This document shows, one piece after another, positions 6,080-6,375 of a stretch of DNA of 6,375 nt. The notes under the pieces are model-generated. The model searched no databases. It had not been told where the DNA came from and saw only the letters and a program-made list of their open reading frames with translations. Every line of letters begins with the position of its first letter. The stretch's first letter is position 1. A program made the position numbers and the translations under genes. Origin of the DNA: Porphyromonadaceae bacterium (GTDB taxonomy: Bacteria > Bacteroidota > Bacteroidia > Bacteroidales > Tannerellaceae). The stretch covers positions 1,000 to 7,374 of the forward strand of contig DOZP01000326.1 in the NCBI GenBank assembly GCA_003517945.1, read 5' to 3'.

Positions 6080-6375
6080 ATGAGAGAAACGACAAATTCC
6101 ACAACGACAATTAGATTAAATGATTTTCTTCCAAAATTTGAATATATCAACACCAAACAGTATTATGATTCTGTTGCTAAATATGCAAAAACAACGCCTA
6201 TCGGAATAATGCTATCAGGTGTTTTATCTACAATCTTACAAAGCAATCCACAATATCAAGAATTTCAAACTAAATTTTCTGAATTGTTTGAGAGTGATGC
6301 CTCGCAAATCAAAACAGAATTTGAAACAATCGGCAATCAAGTAAAAATTTATTTAGAAAAACAATTTCCTGATAC
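6080..6375 (+). CDS. OLD-like AAA ATPase fragment, 3' end outside window (tentative)
   Basis: The frame is open from ATG 6080 to the window end (98 full codons) and continues beyond it. The segment LNDFLPKFEYINTKQYYDSV, then AKTTPIGIMLSGVLSTILQS, a charged helical stretch, and YLEKQFPD resembles the middle of OLD-family/AAA_15-type ATPases, where an LPxFxYI strand is followed by a KTSPFGxLLxxIL-like helix and later a LxxxFP motif before the second half of the ATPase. Such proteins usually carry a Walker A near their N-terminus, well before this motif; none is visible here. The frame is open back to a TAA at 6038-6040, so at most 13 codons could be added. Thus either the gene has lost its N-terminus or the resemblance is misleading. 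It is clearly more AT-rich than uvrA and GH109 (AAA, AAT, TTT and ACA codons dominate), which suggests horizontal acquisition. The start may use the -7 box at 6012. No Shine-Dalgarno is seen. Confidence 0.55.
   Translation, partial: MRETTNSTTTIRLNDFLPKFEYINTKQYYDSVAKYAKTTPIGIMLSGVLSTILQSNPQYQEFQTKFSELFESDASQIKTEFETIGNQVKIYLEKQFPD

Noticed and set aside
6051..6083. Short ORF ATG 6051 to TGA overlapping the ATG at 6080
   Set aside because: Ten codons only with no ribosome binding site; a leader peptide cannot be supported.
1..6375. tRNA, rRNA, CRISPR array or insertion sequence
   Set aside because: No cloverleaf, rRNA segment, regularly spaced repeat, transposase or terminal inverted repeats were seen on either strand.

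Overview
The window looks like a chromosomal segment of a Bacteroidota bacterium, most likely of the order Bacteroidales. The evidence is a UvrA with the FSxRFExDG variant before its first zinc module, a Tat-lipoprotein GH109 enzyme of the type common in Bacteroides and Parabacteroides, starts without Shine-Dalgarno sequences, and one box matching the Bacteroidetes -7 consensus TAnnTTTG. The genus cannot be fixed from this sequence.

Layout. Positions 1-2301 (+) carry the C-terminal four fifths of an excinuclease ABC subunit A (UvrA); its start lies left of the window. A 97-base convergent gap with a small hairpin follows. Two minus-strand genes come next: a 426-residue predicted beta-propeller of unknown function (2399-3679) and a 463-residue GH109-family (alpha-N-acetylgalactosaminidase type) Gfo/Idh/MocA-fold protein with a Tat-type lipoprotein signal (3873-5264). 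Upstream of the GH109 gene is a short stretch resembling the C-terminal tail of a DegT/DnrJ/EryC1 aminotransferase with the rest missing (about 5333-5449). From about 5521 to 6040 the sequence is poorer in genes: a start-less open stretch, a doubtful 67-codon ORF, and nothing else recognised. At the right edge an AT-rich plus-strand gene (6080 onward, running off the window) resembles an internal part of an OLD-like AAA ATPase but shows no Walker A.

The most notable non-coding signal is a two-part element present upstream of both minus-strand genes, at 3749-3815 and 5456-5522. On the minus strand each copy reads GACGTTTTTTGAGGAAAAA, exactly 37 bases, then GTTTCTTTGTA. Each copy also contains an imperfect dyad (8-base arms, 19-base spacer) and a TTTG at the same place. 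The otherwise different spacer and fixed distances suggest a constrained promoter/operator and a shared regulon, not a recent duplication.

How the genes may work together: UvrA is a housekeeping DNA-repair protein and probably unrelated to the rest. The propeller and GH109 genes probably respond to the same signal and may serve amino-sugar or glycan use, but this link is inferred. The region right of 5265 looks like a site of past rearrangement: the DegT-like tail sits 6 bases after the shared element, and the AT-rich ATPase-like gene has a different base composition from its neighbours.
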